A DNA stretch of 64,000 bases, taken from contig NZ_QWLM01000007.1 of NCBI RefSeq assembly GCF_003515945.1, forward strand, positions 1 through 64,000, given 5' to 3'. Below, one piece after another: positions 46,872-57,391 of the stretch; position 1 is the stretch's first letter; every line of letters begins with the position of its first letter. The notes beneath the pieces were generated by a model, which saw nothing but the letters and a program-made list of their open reading frames with translations, searched no databases and was not told where the DNA came from. The position numbers were made by a program, and so were the translations under genes. The DNA comes from Dermacoccus abyssi (lineage in GTDB: Bacteria > Actinomycetota > Actinomycetes > Actinomycetales > Dermatophilaceae).

Positions 46872-47993
46872 GTGACTGAGATCGAGATCGGCAAGGGCAA
46901 GCGCGGCCGTCGCGCGTATTCACTCGACGACATCGCCGTCGTGCCGTCGCGCCGCACGCGTGACCCCCGCGAGGTGTCGACGTCGTGGCAGATCGACGCC
47001 TACCACTTCGACCTGCCCGTCATGGCAGCGCCGATGGACTCCGTGATGTCGCCCGCCACCGCCATCGAGTTCGGCCGCCTCGGCGGTCTGCCCGTGCTCG
47101 ACCTCGAGGGCCTGTGGACGCGCTACGAGGACCCGGAGACGCAACTCGCCTCCATCGCCACGGTCGACCCGGCCGAAGCCGTCGCCCGCATGCGCGAGAT
47201 CTACGACGAGCCGATCAAGCCCGAGCTCATCCGCGACCGCCTCAAGGAGATCCGTGACGCCGGCGTCACCGTCGCCGGCGCCCTCACGCCGCAGCGCACC
47301 CAGGAGCACTGGCGCACCGTCGTCGAGGCCGGCGTCGACGTCTTCGTCATCCGCGGCACCACGGTCTCCGCCGAGCACGTCTCCGGCGACGCCGAGCCGC
47401 TCAACCTCAAGCGCTTCATCTACGAACTCGACGTTCCCGTCATCGTCGGTGGTGCGGGCACGTACACCGCAGCGCTGCACCTCATGCGCACCGGTGCGGC
47501 CGGCGTGCTCGTCGGTTTCGGCGGCGGCGCGGCCCACACCACGCGTCGCACGCTCGGCATCCACACGCCCATGGCCACGGCCCTCTCCGACGTCGCCGCA
47601 GCCCGTCGCGACTACCTCGACGAGTCCGGTGGCCGCTACGTCCACGTCATCGCCGACGGCGGCGTCGGCACCTCCGGTGACATCGTCAAGGCCGTCGCCT
47701 GCGGTGCGGACGCCGTGATGCTCGGCGCCGCGCTGGCTCGCGCGACCGAGGCGCCTGGTCGCGGATTCCACTGGGGCCCCGAGGCGCACCACAGCCAGCT
47801 GCCGCGCGGTGAGCGCGTCGAGGTGGGCACAGTGGCGAGCCTCGAGGAGATCCTCAACGGCCCCGGCCGCGGCGCCGACGGCACCACCAACATCGTCGGT
47901 GCCCTCAAGCGCGCCATGGCCACCACCGGCTACTCCGACCTCAAGGAGTTCCAGCGCGTCGAGGTCGTCGTCGCGCCGTACCAGCGTTCCTGA
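46872..47993 (+). CDS. guaB3: GuaB3 family IMP dehydrogenase-related protein
   Basis: 373 aa barrel without CBS domains. It has the IMPDH-like N terminus GRRAYSLDDIAVVPSRRTRD and PVMAAPMDSVMSP, and late HVIADGGVGTSGDIVKAVACGADAVM. The usual catalytic PGSICTT loop of GuaB is absent at the expected place (GGGAAHTTRRTLG instead), as in other GuaB3 proteins, so the substrate or reaction differs or is regulatory. It is conserved next to guaB in Actinobacteria. GTG 46872 follows a -10-like box. A strong terminator follows. Confidence 0.9.
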   Translation: MTEIEIGKGKRGRRAYSLDDIAVVPSRRTRDPREVSTSWQIDAYHFDLPVMAAPMDSVMSPATAIEFGRLGGLPVLDLEGLWTRYEDPETQLASIATVDPAEAVARMREIYDEPIKPELIRDRLKEIRDAGVTVAGALTPQRTQEHWRTVVEAGVDVFVIRGTTVSAEHVSGDAEPLNLKRFIYELDVPVIVGGAGTYTAALHLMRTGAAGVLVGFGGGAAHTTRRTLGIHTPMATALSDVAAARRDYLDESGGRYVHVIADGGVGTSGDIVKAVACGADAVMLGAALARATEAPGRGFHWGPEAHHSQLPRGERVEVGTVASLEEILNGPGRGADGTTNIVGALKRAMATTGYSDLKEFQRVEVVVAPYQRS

Positions 47994-48004
47994 GGCACAC
48001 TCAC

Positions 48005-48042
48005 GACGGAGGGGCTCGACCGGCAGGTCGAGCCCCTCCGTC
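48005..48042. terminator. Terminator after guaB3
   Basis: GACGGAGGGGCTCGACC (48005-48021) is perfectly complementary to 48026-48042. Confidence 0.85.
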
Positions 48043-48082
48043 ATGCCCGCGGTGCCTCGCATCCTGGGTCGACGGCCACTTA

Positions 48083-48098
48083 CTTACTTCAAAGTAAG
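48083..48098. promoter_or_regulatory. Operator-like palindrome before the dehydrogenase/oxidase pair
   Basis: CTTACTT-CA-AAGTAAG is a perfect inverted repeat with 7-bp arms, AT-rich in GC-rich surroundings. It is centred about 30 bp upstream of the -10 at 48120, so it covers the -35 zone. This is the form of a TetR- or MarR-type operator. Confidence 0.6.
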
Positions 48099-48119
48099 GA
48101 CGTTGTCGGTGGCCCGTCC

Positions 48120-48125
48120 TAGGGT
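48120..48125 (+). promoter_or_regulatory. -10 element (TAGGGT) of the dehydrogenase gene
   Basis: TAGGGT ends 6 nt before the ATG at 48132. Confidence 0.5.
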
Positions 48126-48131
48126 GGATCC

Positions 48132-49706
48132 ATGACTTCTCAGACCGCATCTTCGCCCGCCGTCCGCGTTGCGCAGGACGTGGCGAAGCGCATGAGCCAC
48201 CGCGTCACTGCTGCCGCCGACGCGCCCCAGCGTGAGCGCACGACGCCTCTCACCGGTGAGGTTGTCGCGTCGCTGCCTGAGTCGAGCGTCGCCGACGTCG
48301 AGCGCTCCTTCGAGGCGGCGCGTGCGGCTCAGCCCGCGTGGGCCGCGACGCCCGTCAAGGAGCGCGTGGAGTTCCTGGAACGCCTGCACGACCTCGTGCT
48401 CGAGCACCAGAGCGAGATGCTCGACCTCATCCAGCTCGACTCGGGCAAGGCCCGCATCCAGGCCTTCGAGGAGATTCTCGACACCGCCGGTGTGTGCCGC
48501 CACTACGCGAAGAAGGCACCGAGCTATCTCGCCGAGCGCAAGGGTGCGGGCGCCATGCCGGTGCTGACGCAGGCCCGCACGGGCTACCGCCCCAAGGGCG
48601 TCGTCGGCGTCGTCGCGCCGTGGAACTACCCGCTGTCGATGACGATCACCGATGCCCTGCCCGCCCTTGCTGCCGGCAACGCCGTCGTCCTTCGTCCTGA
48701 CGAGAAGGCCTCTCTCACCTGCCTCAAGATCGTCGAGCTCATCGACGAGGCCGGTTTACCGGAGGGGCTGCTCCAGGTCGTCCTGGGCGACGGCCCCACG
48801 GTCGGTGGCGCCGTCCTCGAGCGCGCGGACTACGTCATGTACACGGGCTCGACGAACGTCGGGCGTCAGGTCGCACGCGACGCCGGTGAGCGTCTTGTCG
48901 GTGCATCCCTCGAGCTCGGCGGCAAGAACGCCATGTACGTCGCCGAGGACGCTGACCTCAAGCGCGCCGCCGAGGGTGCCCAGCGCGCCGTGTTCTCCAG
49001 CGCGGGCCAGCTGTGCATCTCGATCGAGCGCCTCGTGCTCCACGAAGCCATCGCCGACGAGTTCCTCCGCCTGTTCCTCGCCCGCGTCAAGGCGATGAAG
49101 CTCAGCACCGAGGTGGGCTGGGGCGCCGACATGGGCAGCCTCATCTCCGCCCAGCAGCTCGAGCGCGTCGAGGAGCACGTCGCGGATGCCGTCTCCAAGG
49201 GCGCCACGGTGCTCGCGGGCGGCAAGGCGCGCCCCGACGTCGGCCCCTTCGTCTACGAGCCCACCGTGCTCGACGGTGTTGTCGATGGCATGAGCTGCCG
49301 ACGCGACGAGACCTTCGGCCCGCTCGTGTCGGTCTACCGCGTCGCGAACGACGACGAGGCCGTCGCCTTCGCCAACGACAGTGAGTACGGCCTCAACGCG
49401 TCCGTCTGGACCAAGGACGTCAAGCGCGGCCGCGCCATCGCCGCCCGCATCCAGTCCGGCACCGTCAACGTCAACGAGGGCTACGCCTCTGCGTACGCGA
49501 GCAACGGTGCGCCGATGGGCGGCATGAAGTCCTCCGGCGTCGGCCGTCGTCACGGGGCTGAGGGCATCCGCAAGTACACCGACATCCAGAACGTCACGGT
49601 GCAGCACGTCCAGGGCTTCGGCGTGCCGAAGGGCATGTCGCAGAAGCAGTTCGCCAAGGTGATGACGGTCGGTATGCGCCTCATGAAGCGAGGAGGCGTC
49701 GCATGA
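48132..49706 (+). CDS. Succinate-semialdehyde dehydrogenase (GabD2-like aldehyde dehydrogenase)
   Basis: 524 aa NAD(P)-dependent aldehyde dehydrogenase. It has APWNYPLSMTITDALPALAAGNA, the general base Glu in LELGGKNAM (about residue 260), the nucleophile Cys in SSAGQLCIS (about 294) and ETFGPLVSVYRV. It is closest in feel to actinobacterial GabD2, which oxidises succinate semialdehyde; other aldehydes are possible. It overlaps the GMC oxidase gene by 4 nt, so the two form an operon under the palindrome at 48083. Oxidation of an alcohol, then an aldehyde, would be a sensible joint job (inference). Confidence 0.87.
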   Translation: MTSQTASSPAVRVAQDVAKRMSHRVTAAADAPQRERTTPLTGEVVASLPESSVADVERSFEAARAAQPAWAATPVKERVEFLERLHDLVLEHQSEMLDLIQLDSGKARIQAFEEILDTAGVCRHYAKKAPSYLAERKGAGAMPVLTQARTGYRPKGVVGVVAPWNYPLSMTITDALPALAAGNAVVLRPDEKASLTCLKIVELIDEAGLPEGLLQVVLGDGPTVGGAVLERADYVMYTGSTNVGRQVARDAGERLVGASLELGGKNAMYVAEDADLKRAAEGAQRAVFSSAGQLCISIERLVLHEAIADEFLRLFLARVKAMKLSTEVGWGADMGSLISAQQLERVEEHVADAVSKGATVLAGGKARPDVGPFVYEPTVLDGVVDGMSCRRDETFGPLVSVYRVANDDEAVAFANDSEYGLNASVWTKDVKRGRAIAARIQSGTVNVNEGYASAYASNGAPMGGMKSSGVGRRHGAEGIRKYTDIQNVTVQHVQGFGVPKGMSQKQFAKVMTVGMRLMKRGGVA

Positions 49707-51424
49707 GCGGCTTCGATCACGACGTCGTCGTCATCGGTTCCGGTTTCGGCGGCTCCGTCGCCGCCCTGCGATTGGCCGAGAAGAACTACGACGTCCTCGT
49801 CTACGAGGCGGGCCCGCGCCGTGAGGACGACGACTTCGCCACCTCGAGCTGGGACGTGCGAAATTACCTGTGGGCGCCCGCGCTCAAGTGCTACGGCGTG
49901 CAGCGCATCCACAAGATCCCTGACGCCGTCATCCTCGCCGGGGCCGGTGTGGGCGGCGGGAGCCTCAACTACGCCAACACGCTCTACGTGCCGCCGCAGC
50001 CGTTCTTCGCCGACAAGCAGTGGTCGCACATCACCGACTGGTCCGCAGAACTCATGCCGCACTACGAGACGGCGAAGAAGATGCTCGGCGTCGTCGAGTC
50101 CAACCCGTGCGAGGGGCCGGTCGAGCAGCTCATGCGCGATGTCGCCGCAGACCTCGGCGTGAGCGAGACGTTCCGCAAGACGCCCGTCGGCGTGTTCTTC
50201 GGGGAGTCCGGAAAGCGTGTCGCCGACCCGTACTTCGGGGGAGAGGGCCCGGAGCGCACCGGGTGCACCGAGTGCGGCAACTGCATGGTCGGCTGCCGCG
50301 TCGGTGCGAAGAACACCCTCGCGAAGAACTACCTGCCCCTCGCCGAACGCTCCGGCGCGCGCATCGAGCCGATGCGTACCGTCGTCGACCTCGAGCCGCT
50401 CGGCCCGAACGGTGATGAGGGCTGGCGCATCACGACGGAGGCCACCGGCGCCTGGGTGCGCAAGAACCGTCGCACGGTGACGGCGCAGCACGTCGTCATG
50501 GCAGCCGGCACGTGGGGCACGCAGAGCCTCCTGCACTCGCTGCAGGCCGACGGCAAGCTTCCGCGCCTGTCGCGCACGCTTGGTCACCTCACCCGCACCA
50601 ACTCCGAGGAGCTCGGCGGTGCCGCCGCCACGCAGCTGCCCGAGGGCGTCGACCTCACACACGGCGTGGCCATCACGTCGAGCTTCCACGTCGACGAAAC
50701 CACCCACGTCGAGAACGTGCGCTACGGGCGCGGCTCGAACGCCATGGGCCTGTTCTCCACGCTGCTCATTCCCGGTGACGTGGGCAACCGCGTCGTCGAG
50801 TTCGTCAAGCAGTTCGCGCGCCGCCCGGTCATGCTCACGAAGGCCGTCGTCCCCAAGGGCTGGAGCGAGCGCACCATCATCGCGCTCGTCATGCAGACGG
50901 TCGACAACTCGCTCATCGTCTCCCCGAAGAAGACGCGCCGCGGGTGGAAGCTCACCTCCCGTCAGGGCCACGGTGAGCCGAACCCGACGTGGATCCCGGG
51001 CGGCCACAAGGCCATCCGCGGCATGGCCGAGCGTCTCGAGCGGGTCAGCGGCAAGGAGGCCATCGCGGGTGGCACGTGGAACGAACTGTTCGACGTGCCC
51101 ATGACGGCGCACTTCCTCGGCGGCGCCCCGATCAGCGACGGCCCGGAGACCGGCGTCATCGACGCCTACCAGCGCGTGCACGGCTACCCCACGATGTCGA
51201 TCGTCGACGGTACGGCCGTCTCCGCGAACCTCGGCGTCAACCCGTCGCTCACCATCACGGCTCAGGCCGAGCGTGCCTTCTCGCTGTGGCCGGCCAAGGG
51301 CGAGCGCGACGAGCGTCCGGCTCAGGGCGAGGCGTACGTCCGGCTCGAACGCGAGCCGAACCGGGTGCCCGGCCAGCCCGTAGCCCTCGGCATGCCGACG
51401 GTGGCACGGACACCCGCGACGTAG
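49703..51424 (+). CDS. GMC oxidoreductase, cholesterol oxidase (ChoD)-like
   Basis: 573 aa. It has an FAD-binding GSGFGGSVAALRLAEKNYDVLVYEAG at the N terminus, GAGVGGGSLNYANTLY (FAD loop), and a CTECGNCMVGCRVGAKNTLAKNYL segment with four cysteines. The C-terminal GYPTMSIVDGTAVSANLGVNPSLTI is typical. It resembles Rv3409c (ChoD), which lies at the same place beside guaB3. Despite that name, sterol oxidation by ChoD-like proteins is uncertain. No other sterol genes are here, so the substrate is open. It is translationally coupled to the dehydrogenase by ATGA. Confidence 0.85.
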   Translation: MSGFDHDVVVIGSGFGGSVAALRLAEKNYDVLVYEAGPRREDDDFATSSWDVRNYLWAPALKCYGVQRIHKIPDAVILAGAGVGGGSLNYANTLYVPPQPFFADKQWSHITDWSAELMPHYETAKKMLGVVESNPCEGPVEQLMRDVAADLGVSETFRKTPVGVFFGESGKRVADPYFGGEGPERTGCTECGNCMVGCRVGAKNTLAKNYLPLAERSGARIEPMRTVVDLEPLGPNGDEGWRITTEATGAWVRKNRRTVTAQHVVMAAGTWGTQSLLHSLQADGKLPRLSRTLGHLTRTNSEELGGAAATQLPEGVDLTHGVAITSSFHVDETTHVENVRYGRGSNAMGLFSTLLIPGDVGNRVVEFVKQFARRPVMLTKAVVPKGWSERTIIALVMQTVDNSLIVSPKKTRRGWKLTSRQGHGEPNPTWIPGGHKAIRGMAERLERVSGKEAIAGGTWNELFDVPMTAHFLGGAPISDGPETGVIDAYQRVHGYPTMSIVDGTAVSANLGVNPSLTITAQAERAFSLWPAKGERDERPAQGEAYVRLEREPNRVPGQPVALGMPTVARTPAT

Positions 51425-51442
51425 TCACCGCGCGTCGGCGCG

Positions 51443-51448
51443 TACCCT
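51443..51448 (+). promoter_or_regulatory. -10 element (TACCCT) of the SURF1 gene
   Basis: TACCCT ends 6 nt before the GTG at 51455. Confidence 0.55.
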
Positions 51449-51454
51449 GGTGGG

Positions 51455-52306
51455 GTGCTCCAGACCGCGATGAAACCCCGTTTCGTGCGGCTGTTCGCGC
51501 TCATGCTCGTGCTCGTTGCCGCGTTCATCTGGCTCGGCAAGTGGCAGTGGGGGACGGCCAACAACGAGGCCAACCAGAAGGTGCTCGAAGCGGCGTCGCA
51601 GCGCACGCGCGAGCCGCTCGACGCGGTGATCAAGCCGCAGACGCCGTTCGACAACTCGACGTCGTTGCAGCCCATCACCGTCACTGGCCGCTACGACACG
51701 AGCAAGACCGAGCTCGTCGCGGGCCGCGTGCTCGAGGGCAAGCACGGCTGGTGGGTCATGACCCCACTCGTCGTCGACAGCACCGGAGCACGGCTGCCCA
51801 TCGTGCGCGGCTTCGTCGACAAGACGACGAACATCCCGAAACCGCCCTCGGGCACCGTGACCGTCGAGGGCGCGCTGGCGCCCGGTGAGTCGGTGTCGAC
51901 GATGGACGCTCTTCCGCCCGGCCAGATCGGCACGATCGACATGGGTCTGCTGCTCAACAAGTGGGACGGCCGCGTCTACAACGCCTTCATCTTCTCCACG
52001 GACCAGCAGCCCGCGACGCGGGTGAAGCCGGGGGAAACCACCCCAGAGCACATTCCACCGCCCGTGCCGCGCACGACCCACATCGAGTGGCGCAACGCGG
52101 CCTATGCCATCCAGTGGTGGGTGTTCGCCGTCTTCGCGGTCTTCATGTGGGTCAAGCTCGTGCGCGACGAGCACCACCTCGAGATCGCCGCCGACGAGAG
52201 CCGTGTTGACGAGAACAACGAGCAGGATCACACAACTCCCAGCGAAGACGATTCCCCTTCCGACGTGACGACGCCCCCTACGGGCGAGCGAGAGGACGAC
52301 CGATGA
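51455..52306 (+). CDS. SURF1 family cytochrome oxidase biogenesis protein
   Basis: 283 aa with two helices (about 11-28 and 207-227) framing an external domain: LGKWQW after helix 1, VTGRYD, and VPRTTHIEWRNAAYAIQWW before helix 2. This is the SURF1 plan, which helps insert heme into aa3-type cytochrome c oxidase. The C-terminal 45 residues are acidic and Thr-rich. The stop overlaps the DUF3817 gene by 4 nt. Confidence 0.92.
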   Translation: MLQTAMKPRFVRLFALMLVLVAAFIWLGKWQWGTANNEANQKVLEAASQRTREPLDAVIKPQTPFDNSTSLQPITVTGRYDTSKTELVAGRVLEGKHGWWVMTPLVVDSTGARLPIVRGFVDKTTNIPKPPSGTVTVEGALAPGESVSTMDALPPGQIGTIDMGLLLNKWDGRVYNAFIFSTDQQPATRVKPGETTPEHIPPPVPRTTHIEWRNAAYAIQWWVFAVFAVFMWVKLVRDEHHLEIAADESRVDENNEQDHTTPSEDDSPSDVTTPPTGEREDDR

Positions 52307-52659
52307 CCGACCAGAAGCCCGCTGCTGCGGGCAAGCCCATGATCGACGTGAACCAGGCCCGCTCGGCCCTGAAGTTCTTCAAGATCGCCGCGTTCATCGT
52401 CGGCATCGGCCTGCTCGTGCTCGTGCTCGAGATGGTGCTGCACTACGGGTTCCACAACGACGCGCTCGCGTGGTGGCCGCAGCCGCACGGCCTGCTCTTC
52501 CTCGTCTACGTCGCGGCGACGGCGAACCTCGGGTTCAAGATGCGCTGGGGTCTCGGCAAGATGGTCCTCGTCATCCTCGCGGGGTGCGTGCCGTTCCTGT
52601 CGTTCTGGGTCGAGCGCAAGATGAGCCGCGAGGTCGAGGCCGACCTCGCGGGCCGCTGA
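52303..52659 (+). CDS. DUF3817 integral membrane protein
   Basis: 118 aa with three helices (about 26-46, 62-76, 84-101). It has the DUF3817 signatures ALKFFKIAAFIVGIGLLVLV, HGLLFLVYV and PFLSFWVERKM. The family is common beside SURF1 or guaA in Actinobacteria and has no known function. ATGA overlap with SURF1 suggests a shared respiratory or membrane role (inference). Confidence 0.88.
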   Translation: MTDQKPAAAGKPMIDVNQARSALKFFKIAAFIVGIGLLVLVLEMVLHYGFHNDALAWWPQPHGLLFLVYVAATANLGFKMRWGLGKMVLVILAGCVPFLSFWVERKMSREVEADLAGR

Positions 52660-52696
52660 CGGGCCGACGGCCGGAAGGCCTGTCGGTGGCGACGGA

Positions 52697-52702
52697 TAGG
52701 AT
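52697..52702 (+). promoter_or_regulatory. -10 element (TAGGAT) of guaA
   Basis: TAGGAT ends 6 nt before the GTG at 52709. Confidence 0.6.
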
Positions 52703-52708
52703 GAACGC

Positions 52709-54286
<1,578 letters not shown>

Positions 54287-54296
54287 GCGCCCACCG

Positions 54297-55202
54297 ATGA
54301 GCGAGCAGCAGCCCGCTCCCGACGCCGACGGCGCGGCCCACGTGGTCGCGCCGTCGGCGTGCCACGGGGCGACCCCGGTCGGTGAACCCAGCGACCTCAC
54401 CGAACCCGTCCGCCGCTTCGTCTGCTCCGTTCGGACGATGGCGTTCGTCTCACTGGCGTCGTTCGTCCTCGTCCTGTGGGTCTTCACCCGTACTGCGCGC
54501 GCCCAGGTGTGGGACGAGCGTGGGCGGATGAGCACAGGTGCGAGCGCGCGGGCGTGGGTTCACATCGTCGATCCGCTCACCTACATCACGATCGGCTCGG
54601 TCGCGACGCTGCTCGCCGCCTTCGTCGTCATCGCGCTCGCGCGGCAACGAGCGGGTCTCGCGCTGGCCGCGATCCTCGTGGTCGGGGGAGCGAACGTCAC
54701 GACGCAACTGTTCAAGGCGTACTGGCCCACGAGCCCGCACCTGTGGGACAACTCCCTGCCGAGCGGACACTCGACCGTTGCGATGAGCCTCAGCCTCGCG
54801 GCGATCCTCGTCGCGCCGTCCGGGGCCAGACGGTGGCTCGTGCCCTTCGCCGCCTTCGGAGCCACGTTCGTCGGCGCCGGAACGATCGTCGGGCACTGGC
54901 ACCGCCCGGCCGACGTCTGGGCGGCCTTCCTCGTCTGCCTCCTGTGGTCGGCCGGAGCGATCGGTCTCGTGCTCAAACTCCAGTTGCGGCGCCACACCCG
55001 CGACGCGAAGTACGCGTTGCGCCCTGCCGCAGGCGTCGTCGGGAGCATGACGGCGGGGCTCATCTTCGTCGGGCTCGGAGTGCGGCCGCTCGACGCCGAC
55101 CTCAAGCTGGCCGAGGCGATCGTCGCCCTCGGAGTCACCGGGTTGCTCGCGGCGTTCGTCGTCGCATGGGTGAGCGCTGCGGCAGACGACAACCTCGGAT
55201 GA
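54297..55202 (+). CDS. PAP2 family phosphatase, first of two in tandem
   Basis: 301 aa with six helices after a 40-residue cytosolic N terminus. The acid phosphatase motifs LPSGHST (about 155) and GHWHRPADV (about 199) are intact. The first motif (KxxxxxxRP) appears weakened (LFKAYWPTSPH). Such enzymes remove phosphate from lipids or lipid carriers, for example undecaprenyl diphosphate. It overlaps the next PAP2 gene by 4 nt and follows guaA by 10 nt. Confidence 0.82.
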   Translation: MSEQQPAPDADGAAHVVAPSACHGATPVGEPSDLTEPVRRFVCSVRTMAFVSLASFVLVLWVFTRTARAQVWDERGRMSTGASARAWVHIVDPLTYITIGSVATLLAAFVVIALARQRAGLALAAILVVGGANVTTQLFKAYWPTSPHLWDNSLPSGHSTVAMSLSLAAILVAPSGARRWLVPFAAFGATFVGAGTIVGHWHRPADVWAAFLVCLLWSAGAIGLVLKLQLRRHTRDAKYALRPAAGVVGSMTAGLIFVGLGVRPLDADLKLAEAIVALGVTGLLAAFVVAWVSAAADDNLG

Positions 55203-56062
55203 GGGACCCGGTGAAGCGAATCGAGCCACTCGTCCTGGCGGGGAGCCTGCTCGTTCTCGAGGCCCTCATCGCGCTGCGCGCCACGGCGTCCGGCAAGCGC
55301 CTGGCTGCGGCCACCACGCACTGGCTCGGTGAAGCCGATCGCCCTGACGGCGGTCTGATCTGGCCCGCCTCCGGCCTCGTGACGCGTGCCTATCTACCGT
55401 TCGTTGCACTGATGCTCGTGGCGCTCGCGGTCGCACTGACGCGCCACTCGCTGCGGCGCCGAGCACTCGCAGGGGCGTTCGTCCTCGTTGTCAGCGGCGT
55501 GGGGGCGCAGGTGCTGGGGCGTCTCCTCGTGCCCGTGCTCGGACAGGAGTCCGCGACGCTCCCCAGCGGGCATGCGGCCCTCGTGCTCGGCGCCTGTGTG
55601 GCCTGGATCTGGATCGCACCCGCCCGGCATCACCTCGCGGTCCTGTGCGCAGCCGGTGCCGTTGCGACGGCCGGGTCGCTCGGCATCGTCGTCGCGCAGT
55701 GGCACCGCCCGGGCGACGTGCTCGCGTCCCTCGCCCTCGTCACGGCCGTGACGGCGGTCGCTCGTCCTTTCGCCAGGACGGGCGCGATCGCCCCGGCCGT
55801 CAGCGAGGCCGAGGGCAACCGGGCGCACACGTTTCGGGGTGGCTTCGGCTACAGCCCCGCGATCGAAGCGCTCCTGGCGGCTCTGTGCGGCGCAGCCGGC
55901 TGCGTCGTGCTCTACCAGGGGTGGGGTTCGGCGCTCGTCGGCGAGAACGTCGCTGCCCTTGTCGGCGGCTTGGCCGTGCGATGGGGCCTCGCCCTCGCGG
56001 CGGGGCTGCTCGTGTGGTTCGCCGCGCGCGTCGACGAAAGCCCTGTCAGTCGCCTCCACTAG
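55199..56062 (+). CDS. PAP2 family phosphatase, second of two in tandem
   Basis: About 287 aa. Helices, TLPSGHAALVLGACVAW and AQWHRPGDVLASLAL are visible, aligned with the motifs of the preceding gene; the third residue of the SGH motif is intact. The N-terminal part is diverged. It probably arose by duplication of its neighbour. The start may be ATG 55199 (ATGA overlap) or GTG 55211, which follows GAGGGA. The murT promoter starts right at its stop. Confidence 0.78.
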   Translation: MRDPVKRIEPLVLAGSLLVLEALIALRATASGKRLAAATTHWLGEADRPDGGLIWPASGLVTRAYLPFVALMLVALAVALTRHSLRRRALAGAFVLVVSGVGAQVLGRLLVPVLGQESATLPSGHAALVLGACVAWIWIAPARHHLAVLCAAGAVATAGSLGIVVAQWHRPGDVLASLALVTAVTAVARPFARTGAIAPAVSEAEGNRAHTFRGGFGYSPAIEALLAALCGAAGCVVLYQGWGSALVGENVAALVGGLAVRWGLALAAGLLVWFAARVDESPVSRLH

Positions 56063-56065
56063 GCT
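56060..56065 (+). promoter_or_regulatory. -10 element (TAGGCT) of murT
   Basis: TAGGCT overlaps the stop codon of the PAP2 gene and ends 6 nt before the GTG at 56072. Confidence 0.55.
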
Positions 56066-56071
56066 GGGCGG

Positions 56072-57391
56072 GTGCTTCGAACTACAGCAGCTGTGCTCGC
56101 CGGGAAGTCGGCTCGCGTCGCAACGAGACTGCGCGGTGGCGGTAGCGCCCTGCCCGGTCTCGTCGTCGAGAAGGTCGACCCGAAGTTCCTCGCCACGGCT
56201 CTCGCGGACCTCCCGAAGGGTGTCGTCGTCGTCACCGGCACGAACGGCAAGACCACGACGACCAAGATGCTCGTCGCGCTCCTTCGCGCGCACGGCCTCA
56301 AGGTGTTCACCAACCCCACGGGCTCGAACTTCACGCGCGGCGTCATCTCCTCGGTGCTCGGTGAGGTGTCGCTGCGCGGCACCATCGACGCCGACATCGC
56401 CGTGCTCGAACTCGACGAGGCGCACGCCCTGCACTTCGCCAAGGTGGTCAAGCCGACGCACGCGCTGCTGCTCAACGTGGCACGAGACCAGCTCGACCGT
56501 TTCGCCGAGATCGACTACACCGCGAAGCTCCTACGTCAGCTCGCCGAGCAGACCACCGAGGGCGTCGTGCTCAACCGTGACGACTCGTTCGTCGCGCGCA
56601 TCGAGAGCACGCTGAAGCCGAACGTCGAGGTCTCCTACTTCGGCGTCGACGAGACGATCGCGGAGCGCCTCGGTGAGCTCATGGAACAGGACGTGCGCAG
56701 CGACGACGACTTCGTCCAGCCGCTCGTGAGCTCCGGTGACGGACTCCTTCTGCCGATCGACGATCGCAAGTTCCTCGTCACGTTCGCCGACCGCGCCGAC
56801 GGAAGCGCCAACGTCGGGCCGATGCAGGTGCGTCAGCACGGTCTCGCGGCCATGATCAACGCCACGGCGGCCACGTCGATGGCGCGTCGGCTGCTCGGCG
56901 ACGACTTCCTGCCGGCCACCGCCGTCAGCGCCCTCGAAGCGGTGCAGCCGCCGTTCGGTCGCGGCGAGGTCATCGACGTCGACGGTCAGGAACTCGAGCT
57001 CGTGCTCGTGAAGAACCCGGCCGGGTTCACCGTGGCCCTCTCGACGTACGGCGGACGCCCGGTGGCGAGCATGGTGGCCATCAACGACAACTACGCCGAC
57101 GGGCGTGACGTGTCGTGGCTGTACGACGTCAACTTCGCCTCCCTGCGTGAGCGCGGCGTCGAACTCACCTCCGGCGTGCGCGCCTACGACATGGCGTTGC
57201 GCCTCGCCTACGACGGCGTCGAGGTGCGTCACGTCGAGCCCGAACTCACGTCCGCGCTCGACACGTTCCTCGCCGAGCACCCGAACGAGCCGAAGCGCAT
57301 CTTCTGCACCTACACGGCGATGATGGCGCTACGCCGCACGCTCGCCGAGCGCTACGACCTGCCCGACATCGGAGAGGACGCCCCCGAATGA
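56072..57391 (+). CDS. murT: Lipid II isoglutaminyl synthase, MurT subunit
   Basis: 439 aa Mur-ligase-like protein. It has the P-loop VVVTGTNGKTTTTKMLV (about residue 52), LNVARDQLDRF and a C-terminal DUF1727 domain with NYADGRDVSWLYDVNF, whose Asp helps the partner amidotransferase. With GatD it amidates the D-glutamate of lipid II, using ATP and glutamine. The four-cysteine zinc ribbon known from staphylococcal and pneumococcal MurT is missing; the only Cys is near the C terminus. It overlaps gatD by 4 nt. Confidence 0.93.
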   Translation: MLRTTAAVLAGKSARVATRLRGGGSALPGLVVEKVDPKFLATALADLPKGVVVVTGTNGKTTTTKMLVALLRAHGLKVFTNPTGSNFTRGVISSVLGEVSLRGTIDADIAVLELDEAHALHFAKVVKPTHALLLNVARDQLDRFAEIDYTAKLLRQLAEQTTEGVVLNRDDSFVARIESTLKPNVEVSYFGVDETIAERLGELMEQDVRSDDDFVQPLVSSGDGLLLPIDDRKFLVTFADRADGSANVGPMQVRQHGLAAMINATAATSMARRLLGDDFLPATAVSALEAVQPPFGRGEVIDVDGQELELVLVKNPAGFTVALSTYGGRPVASMVAINDNYADGRDVSWLYDVNFASLRERGVELTSGVRAYDMALRLAYDGVEVRHVEPELTSALDTFLAEHPNEPKRIFCTYTAMMALRRTLAERYDLPDIGEDAPE

